Notes: generated by a model from the letters alone, not told the origin. A DNA stretch of 64,000 bases from an uncultured Duncaniella sp. (GCF_910578445.1 NZ_CAJTQC010000001.1:127919-191918), one strand, 5' to 3'. Shown: positions 1-9,006, counted from the stretch's first letter. Numbers and translations are program-made.

Positions 1-604
1 TACAATCCTCTTTCCATTCGACAATCTTTACCACAGCCTTATCACCGGTTCGCCCACCTTTGAGCTTAGACTTCGGGATGAAAATATCAGTAGCGAGATA
101 TTTCGAATCGGTCAAGAGGTATGCGAAATGTCTGTCGACCTTCAATGTGCCGATGAATGTCTGTTCTTTCTTCTCGATAATCTCCACGACTTCGGCCTCA
201 GGCTCAGCGCCACGACGATGGGCTGCAATACTGACGCGCACCTTGTCGCCATTGAGGGCTCTCATCGAATTACGCTCGGCAACGAATATAGTTTCGCCAT
301 CGGCATCTGTAATTACCGAATTCTTGCCGTTGCTCCTGCGCACAAAGATGCCCGTGGCATCGTTTCCTCGCTGGGGCGACTTGTATTTACCGGGCGACAC
401 TTCGATTATCTCGCCATTAAAAGCCATTTCCACCAGCAGCAACGCAATGTTGCGTTGCTGCGTAGTGGTGGTAGCACCAATGGCATGTGCCACTTGCTTA
501 TAATTATATGTGTTGTTCTTTTGCTGCGCAACAAATTCATTCACCTTCTTCATGAGGGCAATATTGTTTCGCGAACCGGCAACTGCATTCTTTGATTGAG
601 CCAT
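1..604 (-). CDS. rnr: Ribonuclease R, N-terminal part (cut by window edge)
   Basis: Only the first 201 codons lie in the window; the reading frame is open to position 1. RNase R is a 3'-to-5' exoribonuclease of the RNB family that degrades structured RNA in the cytoplasm. The visible part has an N-terminal winged-helix region (about residues 15-75, with a run of Thr and Gln in ATTTTQQRN) followed by an OB-type cold-shock domain (about 80-200) containing GIFVRR, the GDKVRV motif and IGTLKV. The catalytic RNB domain would lie beyond the edge. The start is the ATG at 604, giving MAQSKN. The gene lies downstream of gyrB on the same strand, 94 bases away, and I see no promoter of its own, so it may be read from gyrB. 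The family call is firm, but completeness cannot be judged. Confidence 0.85.
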   Translation of the reverse strand, partial: MAQSKNAVAGSRNNIALMKKVNEFVAQQKNNTYNYKQVAHAIGATTTTQQRNIALLLVEMAFNGEIIEVSPGKYKSPQRGNDATGIFVRRSNGKNSVITDADGETIFVAERNSMRALNGDKVRVSIAAHRRGAEPEAEVVEIIEKKEQTFIGTLKVDRHFAYLLTDSKYLATDIFIPKSKLKGGRTGDKAVVKIVEWKEDC

Positions 605-645
605 AAGATACGAGGTGAGTAGAAATTGATGATTTATTTTATGAA

Positions 646-673
646 TAAACGTTTAGATAGGCTAAATCGTTTA
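646..673 (-). terminator. AT-rich hairpin between gyrB and rnr
   Basis: The arms TAAACGTTTAG and CTAAATCGTTTA pair with one bulged base around a 5-base loop. On the minus strand it lies 26 bases after the gyrB stop and before rnr. It is AT-rich and lacks a clear T-run, so it may be a weak terminator or an mRNA processing structure. Confidence 0.3.
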
Positions 674-698
674 AACAGCCGTGAAATGCAGAGAACAA

Positions 699-2642
699 TC
701 AGGCGTCGATGTTGGCGTAATTGGCATTTGCCTCGATAAAGTCGCGACGCGGAGCGACATCCTCGCCCATAAGCATCGAGAAGATGCGGTCTGCTTCGAC
801 AGCATCACTGATGGTCACCTGCTTGAGCAGACGCTGTTCAGGATCCATTGTGGTGTCGCGAAGTTCTTCCGCGCTCATCTCACCGAGACCTTTGTAGCGC
901 TGCACCTTGGTTTTCTCGCCATTGATTGCGATGAACTGCTGCACCTGTGCGTCGGTCCAGCAATATTCTTCTTTTTTCCCACGAATCGAGCATTTGTAGA
1001 GTGGCGGAGTCGCGAGATATAGATAACCTTGTTCAATGATGGGACGCATGCGGCGGAAGAAGAATGTCATCAGGAGCGTAGCGATATGGCTGCCATCGAC
1101 ATCTGCATCGGTCATGATTATAATCTTGTGATAGGCAAGACGCGAAAGATTGATTGCCATGGGGTCTTCCTCAGTGCCAATGGTCACGCGCATTGCACGA
1201 TAGAGGCTTGTGATTTCCTGATTGTCAAGAATCTTGTGGTCCATTGCCTTCTCGACGTTAAGGATTTTACCGCGAAGCGGGAGAATAGCCTGGAATGTAC
1301 GGTTGCGGCCCTGCTTTGCCGTTCCGCCTGCCGAGTCACCCTCGACAAGGAACAGTTCGCAATCTTCGGCATGGCGAGAGGAACAGTCGGCAAGTTTTCC
1401 GGGAAGTCCGCCTCCGGCAAGCGGCGATTTGCGCTGTATTTTCTGACGGGCATTCATCGCAGCATGACGGGCCTGTGCGGCAAGCACGATCTTTTCAACT
1501 ATCGTACGGGCCTGACGGGGATGTTCCTCAAGATAATATCTGAGAGCCTCGCTTACAGCCGCAGATACCGCACCCTGCACTTCGCTATTGCCGAGTTTGG
1601 TCTTTGTCTGGCCTTCGAACTGCGGTTCGAGCACTTTGACAGAGATAACAGCAGTCAGACCCTCACGGAAGTCGTCGCCTGACACTTCAACCTTACATTT
1701 TTCAAGGAGCTTGTTGTCCTCGGCATATTTCTTAAGTGTCGTAGTGAGACCGCGACGGAAACCGGTGAGATGCGTGCCGCCTTCTATAGTATGGATATTG
1801 TTGACAAACGAATATACATTCTCATTATATGTATTGTTGTAGGTCAGCGCAACCTCGACAGGAATCCCCTGACGCTCGGTGTTGAGATGAATTACGTCGT
1901 TAATAAGCGATTCCTTGTTTGAGTCAAGATACAGAACAAACTCACGAAGACCGTCGCGCGAATAGAAAGTCTCCGTTCGCGGATTGCCTTCGGCATCGAG
2001 TTTTCGCATATCGGTCAGAATCAGAGTGATTCCGGCATTAAGGAACGCAAGGTCGCGCAGACGATTTGCAAGAGTGTCGTAATCATACTCTGTCACAGTA
2101 AAAATCGATGCGTCAGGCAAGAATGTGACAGTAGTTCCTGTCGTGTCGCTTTCTCCGATAACCTTCAGTTCGGATGTGGGTTTGCCACACGAGTATTCCT
2201 GCATGTAAATCTTGCCGTCGCGACGTACTTCCGCACGGAGATAGGTCGAAAGCGCATTCACACACGACACGCCTACGCCATGAAGACCACCGGAAACCTT
2301 GTAAGAGCCTTTATCAAACTTACCACCTGCGTGCAGCACGGTCAACACAACCTCAAGAGCACTCTTATGCTCTTTCTCATGCATGTCGACCGGGATACCA
2401 CGACCATTGTCAACAACGGTAATCGAGTTGTCCTTATTGATGGTTACTTCAATATGTGTGGCATAGCCTGCAAGAGCTTCGTCGATAGAGTTGTCGACAA
2501 CCTCGTAGACAAGATGATGAAGTCCTTTGAAACTGATGTCGCCAATATACATGGCGGGACGTTTTCTTACGGCTTCAAGTCCCTCAAGCACCTGAATATT
2601 GCTGGCGCTATACGCCTCTTCGCGTTCTTTGTCTTCTGACAT
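699..2642 (-). CDS. gyrB: DNA gyrase subunit B
   Basis: This is the ATPase subunit of DNA gyrase, which introduces negative supercoils together with GyrA. The 647 residues have a GHKL ATPase domain (VDNSIDEAL near residue 50, DNGRG near 78, GLHGVGVS near 120), a transducer domain, a Toprim domain with EGDSAGG near 434 and the metal-binding DADVDG near 512, and the C-terminal tail with KGLGEM and ending NANYANIDA. GyrB is preferred over ParE because of the overall length, the QRYKGLGEM-type tail and the close fit to Bacteroidales GyrB. The frame is open 12 codons further upstream, but MSEDKE at 2642 is the better start because the upstream stretch is not conserved-looking. gyrA is not in the window. 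A strong promoter lies about 100 bases upstream. Confidence 0.96.
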   Translation of the reverse strand: MSEDKEREEAYSASNIQVLEGLEAVRKRPAMYIGDISFKGLHHLVYEVVDNSIDEALAGYATHIEVTINKDNSITVVDNGRGIPVDMHEKEHKSALEVVLTVLHAGGKFDKGSYKVSGGLHGVGVSCVNALSTYLRAEVRRDGKIYMQEYSCGKPTSELKVIGESDTTGTTVTFLPDASIFTVTEYDYDTLANRLRDLAFLNAGITLILTDMRKLDAEGNPRTETFYSRDGLREFVLYLDSNKESLINDVIHLNTERQGIPVEVALTYNNTYNENVYSFVNNIHTIEGGTHLTGFRRGLTTTLKKYAEDNKLLEKCKVEVSGDDFREGLTAVISVKVLEPQFEGQTKTKLGNSEVQGAVSAAVSEALRYYLEEHPRQARTIVEKIVLAAQARHAAMNARQKIQRKSPLAGGGLPGKLADCSSRHAEDCELFLVEGDSAGGTAKQGRNRTFQAILPLRGKILNVEKAMDHKILDNQEITSLYRAMRVTIGTEEDPMAINLSRLAYHKIIIMTDADVDGSHIATLLMTFFFRRMRPIIEQGYLYLATPPLYKCSIRGKKEEYCWTDAQVQQFIAINGEKTKVQRYKGLGEMSAEELRDTTMDPEQRLLKQVTISDAVEADRIFSMLMGEDVAPRRDFIEANANYANIDA

Positions 2643-2744
2643 AGTCTGGTTAAAAATGATTTCTCGAAATAGTTTCACAATTCATATTGCCGCCACCATC
2701 CGGATGCAAATGCTCCAGAAACAGGCGACAAGCTTTTGAGCAAA

Positions 2745-2776
2745 CAAAATTACAAAAATTTCCCCACACCGACAAA
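2745..2776 (-). promoter_or_regulatory. Promoter of gyrB
   Basis: On the minus strand TTTG (2776-2773), 20 bases and TAATTTTG (2752-2745) match the Bacteroidales consensus TTTG-N19-21-TAnnTTTG exactly. Transcription would start near 2738, giving a leader of about 95 bases before gyrB. Confidence 0.75.
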
Positions 2777-2834
2777 CGGAAAGCGCAAATAAATCGCGCC
2801 TCACGCGCCGATAAGCCCTCGCAATAGGGGGCTA

Positions 2835-3611
2835 TCAATCATTGGCCATCGCCAACGAGAGGCGATGTTCAAGCTCGGTGGAGCTCAGGCGTGTGGTAAG
2901 CGCCCCCCTGTGGGCTACAGATATATTGCCTGTTTCCTCGGATACAACGATAGCAAAAGCATCGGTAGCCTGCGATATACCAAGCGCCGACCTATGGCGC
3001 AATCCCAGCGCTCGCGGGACATTACGGTCATGGCTTACAGGGAGAATGCATCCGGCGCTCCTGATGCGGTCGTGGTCTATGATCATCGCTCCGTCATGGA
3101 GAGGCGAGTTTTTAAAAAATATATTTTCAATCAAACGCGAATTGATGTCCGCGTCAATTATATCGCCACTTTTTTCATATGACTCCAATGGAATCTCCTG
3201 CCGGATCACTATGAGCGCGCCTGTCTTAGTCTTCGACATATTCATACAGGCATAGACTATAGGCAAAACATACTTGCGCCTGTCAGACGACGCACCTCCC
3301 TTGTCGTGACGAAACAGATTTTTAAGGAAGCGCCAACGCTTATGGTCGCCAAGCTCAACGAGGAAGCGTTTTATCTGGTCCTGAAACAGGATGACAAGCA
3401 CAAGAAGTCCGATTCCCATAAACTGGTCAAGAATCGAGCCAAGCAATTTAAGTTCAAGAATCTGTGACGTCAGCACCCAGACAACGATGAAAGCGAGCAC
3501 GCCAAAAAAAATATTAAGCGTACCACTCTCTTTCATTATTCTATATAGGTAGAACAACAGGAGTGCGACTATCGCAATATCAAACGCATCTTTTAGGCCA
3601 AAATGATCCAT
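2835..3611 (-). CDS. cdaA: Diadenylate cyclase (c-di-AMP synthase, CdaA family)
   Basis: This membrane enzyme joins two ATP molecules into cyclic di-AMP, a second messenger linked to osmotic and wall homeostasis. The 258 residues show three N-terminal membrane helices (about 10-25, 33-50 and 60-78) followed by a cytosolic DAC domain. The two hallmark motifs are present: DGA at 173-175 within PLHDGAMII, and RHRSAL at 205-210. The length matches CdaA/DacA of other Bacteroidetes. It starts 9 bases after the folP stop and is presumably co-transcribed with folP, a pairing common in this phylum. No YbbR regulator gene follows; gyrB is next, with its own promoter. Confidence 0.93.
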   Translation of the reverse strand: MDHFGLKDAFDIAIVALLLFYLYRIMKESGTLNIFFGVLAFIVVWVLTSQILELKLLGSILDQFMGIGLLVLVILFQDQIKRFLVELGDHKRWRFLKNLFRHDKGGASSDRRKYVLPIVYACMNMSKTKTGALIVIRQEIPLESYEKSGDIIDADINSRLIENIFFKNSPLHDGAMIIDHDRIRSAGCILPVSHDRNVPRALGLRHRSALGISQATDAFAIVVSEETGNISVAHRGALTTRLSSTELEHRLSLAMAND

Positions 3612-3620
3612 AACTTAAGT

Positions 3621-4460
3621 TTAGAGGGTTGCCAATTCGAATAACCTCACTGTATAGACCGCTTCTTTCACATCGTGAACACGCAGGATAGCCGCTCCGC
3701 GAGTAAGCGCGATTGTGTTGAGAGCGACAGTCGGCGCAAGCGCCTCGGCAGGAGTGATGTCAAAAGTGCGGGTTATCATCGACTTACGTGAGATGCCGAC
3801 CAAAACAGGGCATCCAAGCGCACCGAAACATTCAAGATTGCGCATCATCTCAAAATTCTGCTCAGTGGTCTTGCCGAACCCGAAACCGGGATCGACTATC
3901 ACATCCGCCACACCAAGCAGCCTCAGTTCTCTGAGCTTACGCGAAAGATCAGCTATGACATCCGCACTGACATCGTTGTAATCCGTCATCGTCTGCATTG
4001 TGGATGGAGTGCCACGCATGTGCATCAGTATATACGGCACACGCATGCCGGCAACCGTGCTGAACATGTCGCGGTCAAGGTCTCCGCCAGATATATCATT
4101 AATCATATCAGCGCCCATATCCTCGATTGCCTCGCGCGCCACACAAGCACGAAATGTATCCACCGACACGAGAACATCGGGAGCCACCGAGCGCAAAACG
4201 CGCATACCGGTCCTCAGTCGCGCAATTTCCTCCTCGGGAGAGACATCTGCAGCCCCCGGGCGTGATGAATAAGCACCGATATCAATGATGTCAGCGCCAT
4301 CGGAGACCTGTCGCAGCACCCTTTCGGCAATAGCCTCCTCATCCATCGTGCGAGACCCGTCAAAAAATGAGTCAGGAGTGACATTTACAATCCCCATAAC
4401 CAAAGGCCGGGAACAGGAGCGATGCTCGCCTCGTATGTTTAAAGAAAATGGCTGAAACAT
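3621..4460 (-). CDS. folP: Dihydropteroate synthase
   Basis: This cytosolic folate enzyme condenses dihydropterin pyrophosphate with p-aminobenzoate and is the target of sulfonamides. The 279 residues form a TIM barrel with the family signatures MGIVNVTPDSF near residue 22, a DIGAYSSRPGA motif (usually DIGGESTRPG), SVDTFR, NDISGG, DPGFGFGKT and GISRKSMI. The DIGAYSSRPGA variant is typical of Bacteroidetes. The longer frame reaches 4532, but the ATG at 4460 (MFQPF) is preferred because the promoter's predicted start point near 4475 lies downstream of the longer start. It begins an operon with cdaA. Confidence 0.95.
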   Translation of the reverse strand: MFQPFSLNIRGEHRSCSRPLVMGIVNVTPDSFFDGSRTMDEEAIAERVLRQVSDGADIIDIGAYSSRPGAADVSPEEEIARLRTGMRVLRSVAPDVLVSVDTFRACVAREAIEDMGADMINDISGGDLDRDMFSTVAGMRVPYILMHMRGTPSTMQTMTDYNDVSADVIADLSRKLRELRLLGVADVIVDPGFGFGKTTEQNFEMMRNLECFGALGCPVLVGISRKSMITRTFDITPAEALAPTVALNTIALTRGAAILRVHDVKEAVYTVRLFELATL

Positions 4461-4481
4461 ATTGATATCAAGAATGAATTG

Positions 4482-4514
4482 CAAACTTATGTTTTGACCT
4501 GCGAAATTAACAAA
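4482..4514 (-). promoter_or_regulatory. Promoter of folP-cdaA
   Basis: On the minus strand TTTG (4514-4511), a 21-base spacer and TAAGTTTG (4489-4482) fit the Bacteroidales consensus. The expected start site near 4475 leaves a leader of about 15 bases before the folP ATG, which also decides the folP start. Confidence 0.7.
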
Positions 4515-4566
4515 AATCCATATCATATCCAAACCGCATCATCCAAAAGCGCATAAAGAGGTATAA

Positions 4567-4608
4567 ACGACAATACGACCTCTCCTCACGGAGAAGTCGT
4601 ATTGTTGT
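4567..4608 (-). terminator. Long hairpin upstream of folP
   Basis: An inverted repeat of about 19 bases per arm (4567-4585 with 4590-4608) has a 4-base loop, one G-T wobble and one mismatch. It is the strongest secondary structure in the 540-base space between folP and the DUF6377 gene. The T-run after it on the minus strand is short, so termination is plausible but not certain. Confidence 0.5.
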
Positions 4609-4797
4609 CTTAGCAATAAGACTCTACAAACCTAACATAAAAACACATTTACTATTATGCAATTCTTCTCATATAACTAATGAATTTACGCTAAGATACT
4701 AACAATCTATACTAACCCTAAAACTAAAAATATGCAAATTTGTTGTTATCGTAGTGAGGAAAAATGCTTAAGCGAAAATCGCGTCTTGTGCATCTTT
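4567..4797 (-). ncRNA. Candidate small RNA or leader transcript
   Basis: A consensus promoter (4804-4834) points leftward and a strong hairpin lies about 190 bases downstream, so a transcript of roughly 230 bases would run from near 4797 to near 4567. No gene lies between them. The only reading frame near its 5' end is a 15-codon one starting at 4793 (MHKTRFSLKH, then FSSLR and stop), which could be a leader peptide. The rest of the 4461-4999 space, apart from this unit and the folP promoter, is AT-rich and shows nothing else I recognise. Transcription here is inference from the two signals. Confidence 0.4.
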
Positions 4798-4803
4798 CCA
4801 TTG

Positions 4804-4835
4804 CAAAATTATAGCTATTTCTCCACCTCTACAAG
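4804..4835 (-). promoter_or_regulatory. Promoter with no annotated gene behind it
   Basis: On the minus strand TTG (4834-4832) in the context CTTG, a 20-base spacer and TAATTTTG (4811-4804) form a full consensus promoter. It fires toward the candidate small RNA and, further on, toward folP, which has its own promoter. Confidence 0.6.
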
Positions 4836-4999
4836 ACATGAAATCGTAAATTGAGGAAATATAAACAACTTTACAACATTATTAAATTGATAACAAGCCG
4901 TTTAATTATTTCCGATTAACACAAAAATATAGAAGCTGTTTAGAAAATCAAGCCTGTTTTTATATCCGATGATATAGTATTTTGAAACAAATCCACCCC

Positions 5000-6592
5000 T
5001 TACGCCATGGATTTTATCTTCATCACATCATCCTCAAATGTGTCACGCGAGATGGCACGATTCTTAAGCTTGTTGCGATAAGTGTAGATTGTATAGACGG
5101 AATAATTGAGCATCTGTGCAATCCGCGTGCTCTCCTCTATGCCGAGCCTCATAAAAGCGATGATTCGAAGATCGGTGTTAAGCTTCTCGCCTTCCCGGAG
5201 AACTATACGTTCCTCTTCCCGCAGAAGCTTGTTGACCTCCGACACAAAGCTTGGATAAATATGAAGGAAGGCATCGTCAAACACATCATAGAATTCCTTG
5301 GATTGTTCCTCTATGAACTTGCCTTGTTTCGTCAGTTTAAGAAGGTCGTCGACCTTGCCGGTGGTTATTTTACGATTGACCATCTTATTAAACTGATTTA
5401 GCTTATCCATATAAATGGAACAAAGATTCAGGAATTGCGAGATATAAACGTCTTTTGTGTTATTAGCCTCTTCGAGTTTCTGAGCCATGCGGTTCATCAG
5501 CCTGTTTTTCCTATTTAATATGTAGAGCGTAACAGCCAACACCGCGAGCAGCAGAGCCATTATAGACATGACGATATAAATCCTGATTGTCGATCTCCGG
5601 AGTTCAGCTTTATGAGCGCTCTCTATAATCGGGAAAATATTTGACGATTGCAGTATGCGCAGCGGAGCGTTACACTCGACAGCCTCAGACAGCGCCGCCG
5701 AAAGATAATCATAGGCTTGTTTCACATCTCCGTGCAGATACATTATACGCCCAAGCTCCTGCAGAGACGACACTTCAAGCGTCGCCCCACGGGTATCGGC
5801 TATTGCCGACAACGCAAGATAGTAGACATATGCGTTGTGCTCACCTCTGGCCTTGGCAATATCGGCAAGCAGATGAGAGGCTCGAGCATAGAGGTTATCT
5901 TCTTCCGGGATACGCTCAAGAAGCATTAGCAGCACGGCCTTTGCCCTTGAATATTGCTGATGATGGAAGAAATATTCACCTTGATTCAACAAGAACCGAG
6001 GCGAACCGTCTTCAAGAAGCGGAAGCAGTTTGGCCTGCGCATCCTGCGACTTTTTAATGTATGGGTCATATATCTCAGGATAGTTGATGTAGTACAAAGC
6101 GATATATGAATACATCTGCCTGGCAGCGTCGTAATATTCCGGCATCAGCCCCTCGGGAAGAGCCGACGGATCGATAGTGCTGAACCGATCGGCGGCCTCT
6201 GTTATAAACGCGAGCAACGGCAGGTATGTAGCCGTCCGAAGGTTGAAACGGGTACTTATCGAATCTATCCCAAGAGACGAAGACAAAGCATAGCCCTTAG
6301 CATAGAAAGTCAAAGCCGAATCCGTATTTAACACATTGTAACTGTCGCCAAGCTGTAACAGACATTCAAGACGTTCCTCGTCCGAGATGTTCCGGCCGGC
6401 GACCACAGCCTTGAGGGAGTCAATAGTCGCGTGACGCATGTTCAGATAGACATCACGGCGATTAAGCTCGGTGTCAAGACGTTTAAGTATCGATTCCACT
6501 TCTGCCGCTCCGATCACAGTCTTTGAACTCGCAGACTGGGCAAGGATCAATGCCGACATTATTGAAATGATAAGAGAGATATATCTGTGCAT
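5000..6592 (-). CDS. DUF6377 family TPR sensor-regulator
   Basis: This 530-residue protein has a signal peptide (about 1-23, ending SASSKT), a long periplasmic helical region of TPR type (about 60-320), one membrane helix (about 340-362, IVMSIMALLLAVLAVTLYIL), a short coiled coil, and a C-terminal cytoplasmic part ending in a helix-turn-helix-like segment (RIAQMLNYSVYTIYTYRNKLKNR) that resembles the DNA-contact region of LuxR-type domains. This architecture matches the DUF6377 regulators of Bacteroidales, which are thought to sense periplasmic signals and act on transcription directly through the membrane. Such genes often sit beside susC/susD loci; none is visible here, so its target is unknown. 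No consensus promoter is seen upstream. Confidence 0.8.
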   Translation of the reverse strand: MHRYISLIISIMSALILAQSASSKTVIGAAEVESILKRLDTELNRRDVYLNMRHATIDSLKAVVAGRNISDEERLECLLQLGDSYNVLNTDSALTFYAKGYALSSSLGIDSISTRFNLRTATYLPLLAFITEAADRFSTIDPSALPEGLMPEYYDAARQMYSYIALYYINYPEIYDPYIKKSQDAQAKLLPLLEDGSPRFLLNQGEYFFHHQQYSRAKAVLLMLLERIPEEDNLYARASHLLADIAKARGEHNAYVYYLALSAIADTRGATLEVSSLQELGRIMYLHGDVKQAYDYLSAALSEAVECNAPLRILQSSNIFPIIESAHKAELRRSTIRIYIVMSIMALLLAVLAVTLYILNRKNRLMNRMAQKLEEANNTKDVYISQFLNLCSIYMDKLNQFNKMVNRKITTGKVDDLLKLTKQGKFIEEQSKEFYDVFDDAFLHIYPSFVSEVNKLLREEERIVLREGEKLNTDLRIIAFMRLGIEESTRIAQMLNYSVYTIYTYRNKLKNRAISRDTFEDDVMKIKSMA

Positions 6593-6722
6593 TTATGGTT
6601 GATAACGAATATGTGTTGTTACTTATCTTCCCGAACAGGATTGTATTTTAAATACATTTGCAGCAGATGGGCAGGTAGGCGATTCAAGGTATTTATGCTA
6701 TAACGTGAGGAGAGGAAGTGCC

Positions 6723-7907
6723 CTAAAGCACTTCCACCTTCAGTTTGCCGTATGCACGGTCAGCCTTGGCACGAGCCTCCTCCACTGAGTCGGCGGTAGC
6801 AAGTATCACGGCCATGCGACGATGTCCTTTTATCTCCGGTTTGCCGAAAATGCGCATCTGAACGCCCGGTTCTTCAAGCACTTTTTCCAGACAATCCATC
6901 ACAATTTCATTGCTGTCGCCCTCAACGACAACGGCGCGCGATGCCGACGGGCCATAAAAACGGATTTCAGGCACAGGGAGTCCGGCAAGAGCACGGGCAT
7001 GGAGTGCAAATTCGCTAAGTTCCTGCGAAATCATAGTCACCATACCTGTATCGTGAGGACGGGGAGAAACCTCGCTAAAGATTACTTCATCGCCCTTTAT
7101 GAACAGTTCCACGCCGAAAATTCCATAACCTCCAAGCGCGTCTGTAACCTTGCGGGCAATTTCCTGAGCCTTAGCCTTGGCCTCCGGAGTCATTGCCTGA
7201 GGCTGCCATGAATATCGGTAATCACCGTCAACCTGAATATGACCGATTGGCTCACAGAATGAAGTTCCTGCAACCGAACGCACAGTCAGGAGGGTGATTT
7301 CATAATCAAACTTAACAAAGCCTTCGACGATTACACGTCCGGCGCCTGCACGACCGCCCTCCTGTGCAATTTTCCAAGACTTCTCTATGTCTTCTTCGGA
7401 TTTAACCACACTCTGTCCGTGACCGCTCGACGACATTATAGGCTTCACCACACAAGGGATACCAACAGCCTCGACCGCCTGCTTGAATTCCTCGAAATCG
7501 GACGCAAAGCGATAGGGCGACGTTGCGACTCCAAGTTCTTCCGCTGCAAGACGGCGAATGCCTTCACGGTTCATTGTCAGAAGAGCGGCTTTTGCAGTAG
7601 GTGTGACATTGTAGCCTTTTTCTTCAAGGTCAACGAGAACCGGGGTAGCGATTGCCTCCACTTCAGGGATAATGTGATCAGGCTTTTCCTCCACAATTGC
7701 CTCGCGCAGAGCATCTGCGTCGAGCATGCTGAAGACACGGCTGCTATCGGCAATGTGCATCGCCGGCGCATTCGGATACTTATCGCATGCGACAACCTCG
7801 ATTCCCATGCGCTGCAATTCGATAGCCACTTCCTTACCTAATTCTCCACTGCCTAAAAGCATGGCCTTGCGGCCGCTTCCGGTCCATTTGCTTCCTATTT
7901 TTGCCAT
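6723..7907 (-). CDS. purT: Formate-dependent phosphoribosylglycinamide formyltransferase
   Basis: PurT makes formyl-GAR in purine synthesis from GAR, formate and ATP, bypassing the folate-dependent PurN step. The 394 residues have the ATP-grasp layout: an N-terminal GSGELGKEV motif (residues 20-28), an ATP-binding segment with KPIMSSSGHGQS (about 155-166), FVKFDYEITLL, and the metal-binding IFGVELF...EVSPRPHDTG stretch. The length equals that of characterised PurT proteins. The start is the only good ATG. It is transcribed away from tpiA, and a promoter box lies about 50 bases upstream. purM is elsewhere in the window (51966). Confidence 0.96.
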   Translation of the reverse strand: MAKIGSKWTGSGRKAMLLGSGELGKEVAIELQRMGIEVVACDKYPNAPAMHIADSSRVFSMLDADALREAIVEEKPDHIIPEVEAIATPVLVDLEEKGYNVTPTAKAALLTMNREGIRRLAAEELGVATSPYRFASDFEEFKQAVEAVGIPCVVKPIMSSSGHGQSVVKSEEDIEKSWKIAQEGGRAGAGRVIVEGFVKFDYEITLLTVRSVAGTSFCEPIGHIQVDGDYRYSWQPQAMTPEAKAKAQEIARKVTDALGGYGIFGVELFIKGDEVIFSEVSPRPHDTGMVTMISQELSEFALHARALAGLPVPEIRFYGPSASRAVVVEGDSNEIVMDCLEKVLEEPGVQMRIFGKPEIKGHRRMAVILATADSVEEARAKADRAYGKLKVEVL

Positions 7908-7959
7908 CTGATAAATGTAAAAATGAGATATAATTGATTAGTTATGCTTTTTTCCTTTG

Positions 7960-7967
7960 CAAATTTA
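7960..7967 (-). promoter_or_regulatory. -7 box upstream of purT
   Basis: TAAATTTG on the minus strand fits TAnnTTTG. No TTTG lies at the right distance upstream, so only the -7 element is supported. The start site would be near 7953, about 45 bases before purT. Confidence 0.45.
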
Positions 7968-8112
7968 GCCATTTTTTTTCAAGTAACCGCAGAATTAAAG
8001 GCCTTTCGGCAAGAAAGCTGCAATCAAGGTGAAATCCACAATAAAAACTGCCGTAATACAGCAACGTTAGGCTTCTTCACTAACTTTAAGTTTCAATTAA
8101 GACAAAATCAGG

Positions 8113-8143
8113 TTGAATAATTCAACGGAAATAGCTAATTTTG
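8113..8143 (+). promoter_or_regulatory. Promoter of tpiA
   Basis: TTG (8113-8115), 20 bases and TAATTTTG (8136-8143) match the Bacteroidales consensus. The leader before the tpiA ATG would be about 33 bases. Confidence 0.7.
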
Positions 8144-8182
8144 TCCACGAATTTTCATAACCACATTTAATTAAGGTAAAAA

Positions 8183-8938
8183 ATGAGAAAGAATATCGTA
8201 GCAGGCAACTGGAAGATGAACACCACGCTGCCTGAAGGCATCAAGCTCGCAGAGGAAGTAAACGCAGCTCTCGCCAATGCAACTCCCAAGTGCGACGTGG
8301 TAATCTGTGTACCTTTCACACACCTTGCTTCAATCAACAACGTAATTGACAAGAACAAATTAGGCCTTGGAGCAGAGAACTGCGCCGACCACCGTTCCGG
8401 CGCTTACACTGGCGAGGTTTCAGCCCCCATGGTTGCCTCGACAGGTGCTACTTATGTCATCCTCGGTCACTCTGAGCGTCGCCAGTACTACGGAGAAACC
8501 TCTGAGACCCTTCGCGAAAAGGTGCGCCTCGCCCTCGACAATGGCCTCACCCCTATCTTCTGCATCGGCGAAGTGCTTGAGCAGCGCGAAGACGGCAGCT
8601 ACTTCGATGTAGTCAAGGCTCAGCTTGAGGAAGGCCTCTTCAACCTCGACGCTGAAGAATTCGGAAAAATCGTCATCGCCTACGAACCCGTCTGGGCTAT
8701 CGGAACAGGTAAGACCGCAACCGATGATCAGGCTCAGGAAATCCACGCCTTCATCCGCAAGACTATCGCTGACAAATATGGCGCAGAAGTGGCTGATAAC
8801 ACCTCAATCCTTTACGGAGGTAGCTGCAAGCCTTCAAACGCAGCCCAGCTTTTTGCAAAACCCGACGTTGACGGCGGCCTCATCGGCGGCGCTGCTCTCG
8901 AAGCAGAATCGTTCATGGGCATCGTAAACGCATTCTGA
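8183..8938 (+). CDS. tpiA: Triosephosphate isomerase
   Basis: This glycolytic enzyme interconverts dihydroxyacetone phosphate and glyceraldehyde 3-phosphate in the cytosol. All catalytic residues are visible in the 251-residue protein: N9 and K11 in GNWKMN, H96 in GHSERR, and E168 in YEPVWAIGTG; the phosphate-binding YGGS and GGLIGGAAL segments are near the C-terminus. The length is normal. It has its own promoter and a hairpin terminator about 70 bases downstream. The order tpiA, SPOR protein, folE is a familiar Bacteroidales arrangement. Confidence 0.98.
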   Translation: MRKNIVAGNWKMNTTLPEGIKLAEEVNAALANATPKCDVVICVPFTHLASINNVIDKNKLGLGAENCADHRSGAYTGEVSAPMVASTGATYVILGHSERRQYYGETSETLREKVRLALDNGLTPIFCIGEVLEQREDGSYFDVVKAQLEEGLFNLDAEEFGKIVIAYEPVWAIGTGKTATDDQAQEIHAFIRKTIADKYGAEVADNTSILYGGSCKPSNAAQLFAKPDVDGGLIGGAALEAESFMGIVNAF

Positions 8939-9006
8939 TCAAAAAGTCTCAGCACTAAATCCGAAACGCCGTAGCAAAAACAATTTAAACGGCTTCATAA
9001 TAAATT

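Noticed and set aside
4733..4855. A 40-codon plus-strand frame (MQICCYRSEEK) in the 4461-4999 gap
   Set aside because: No promoter or start context on the plus strand, and the predicted transcript in this area runs on the other strand.
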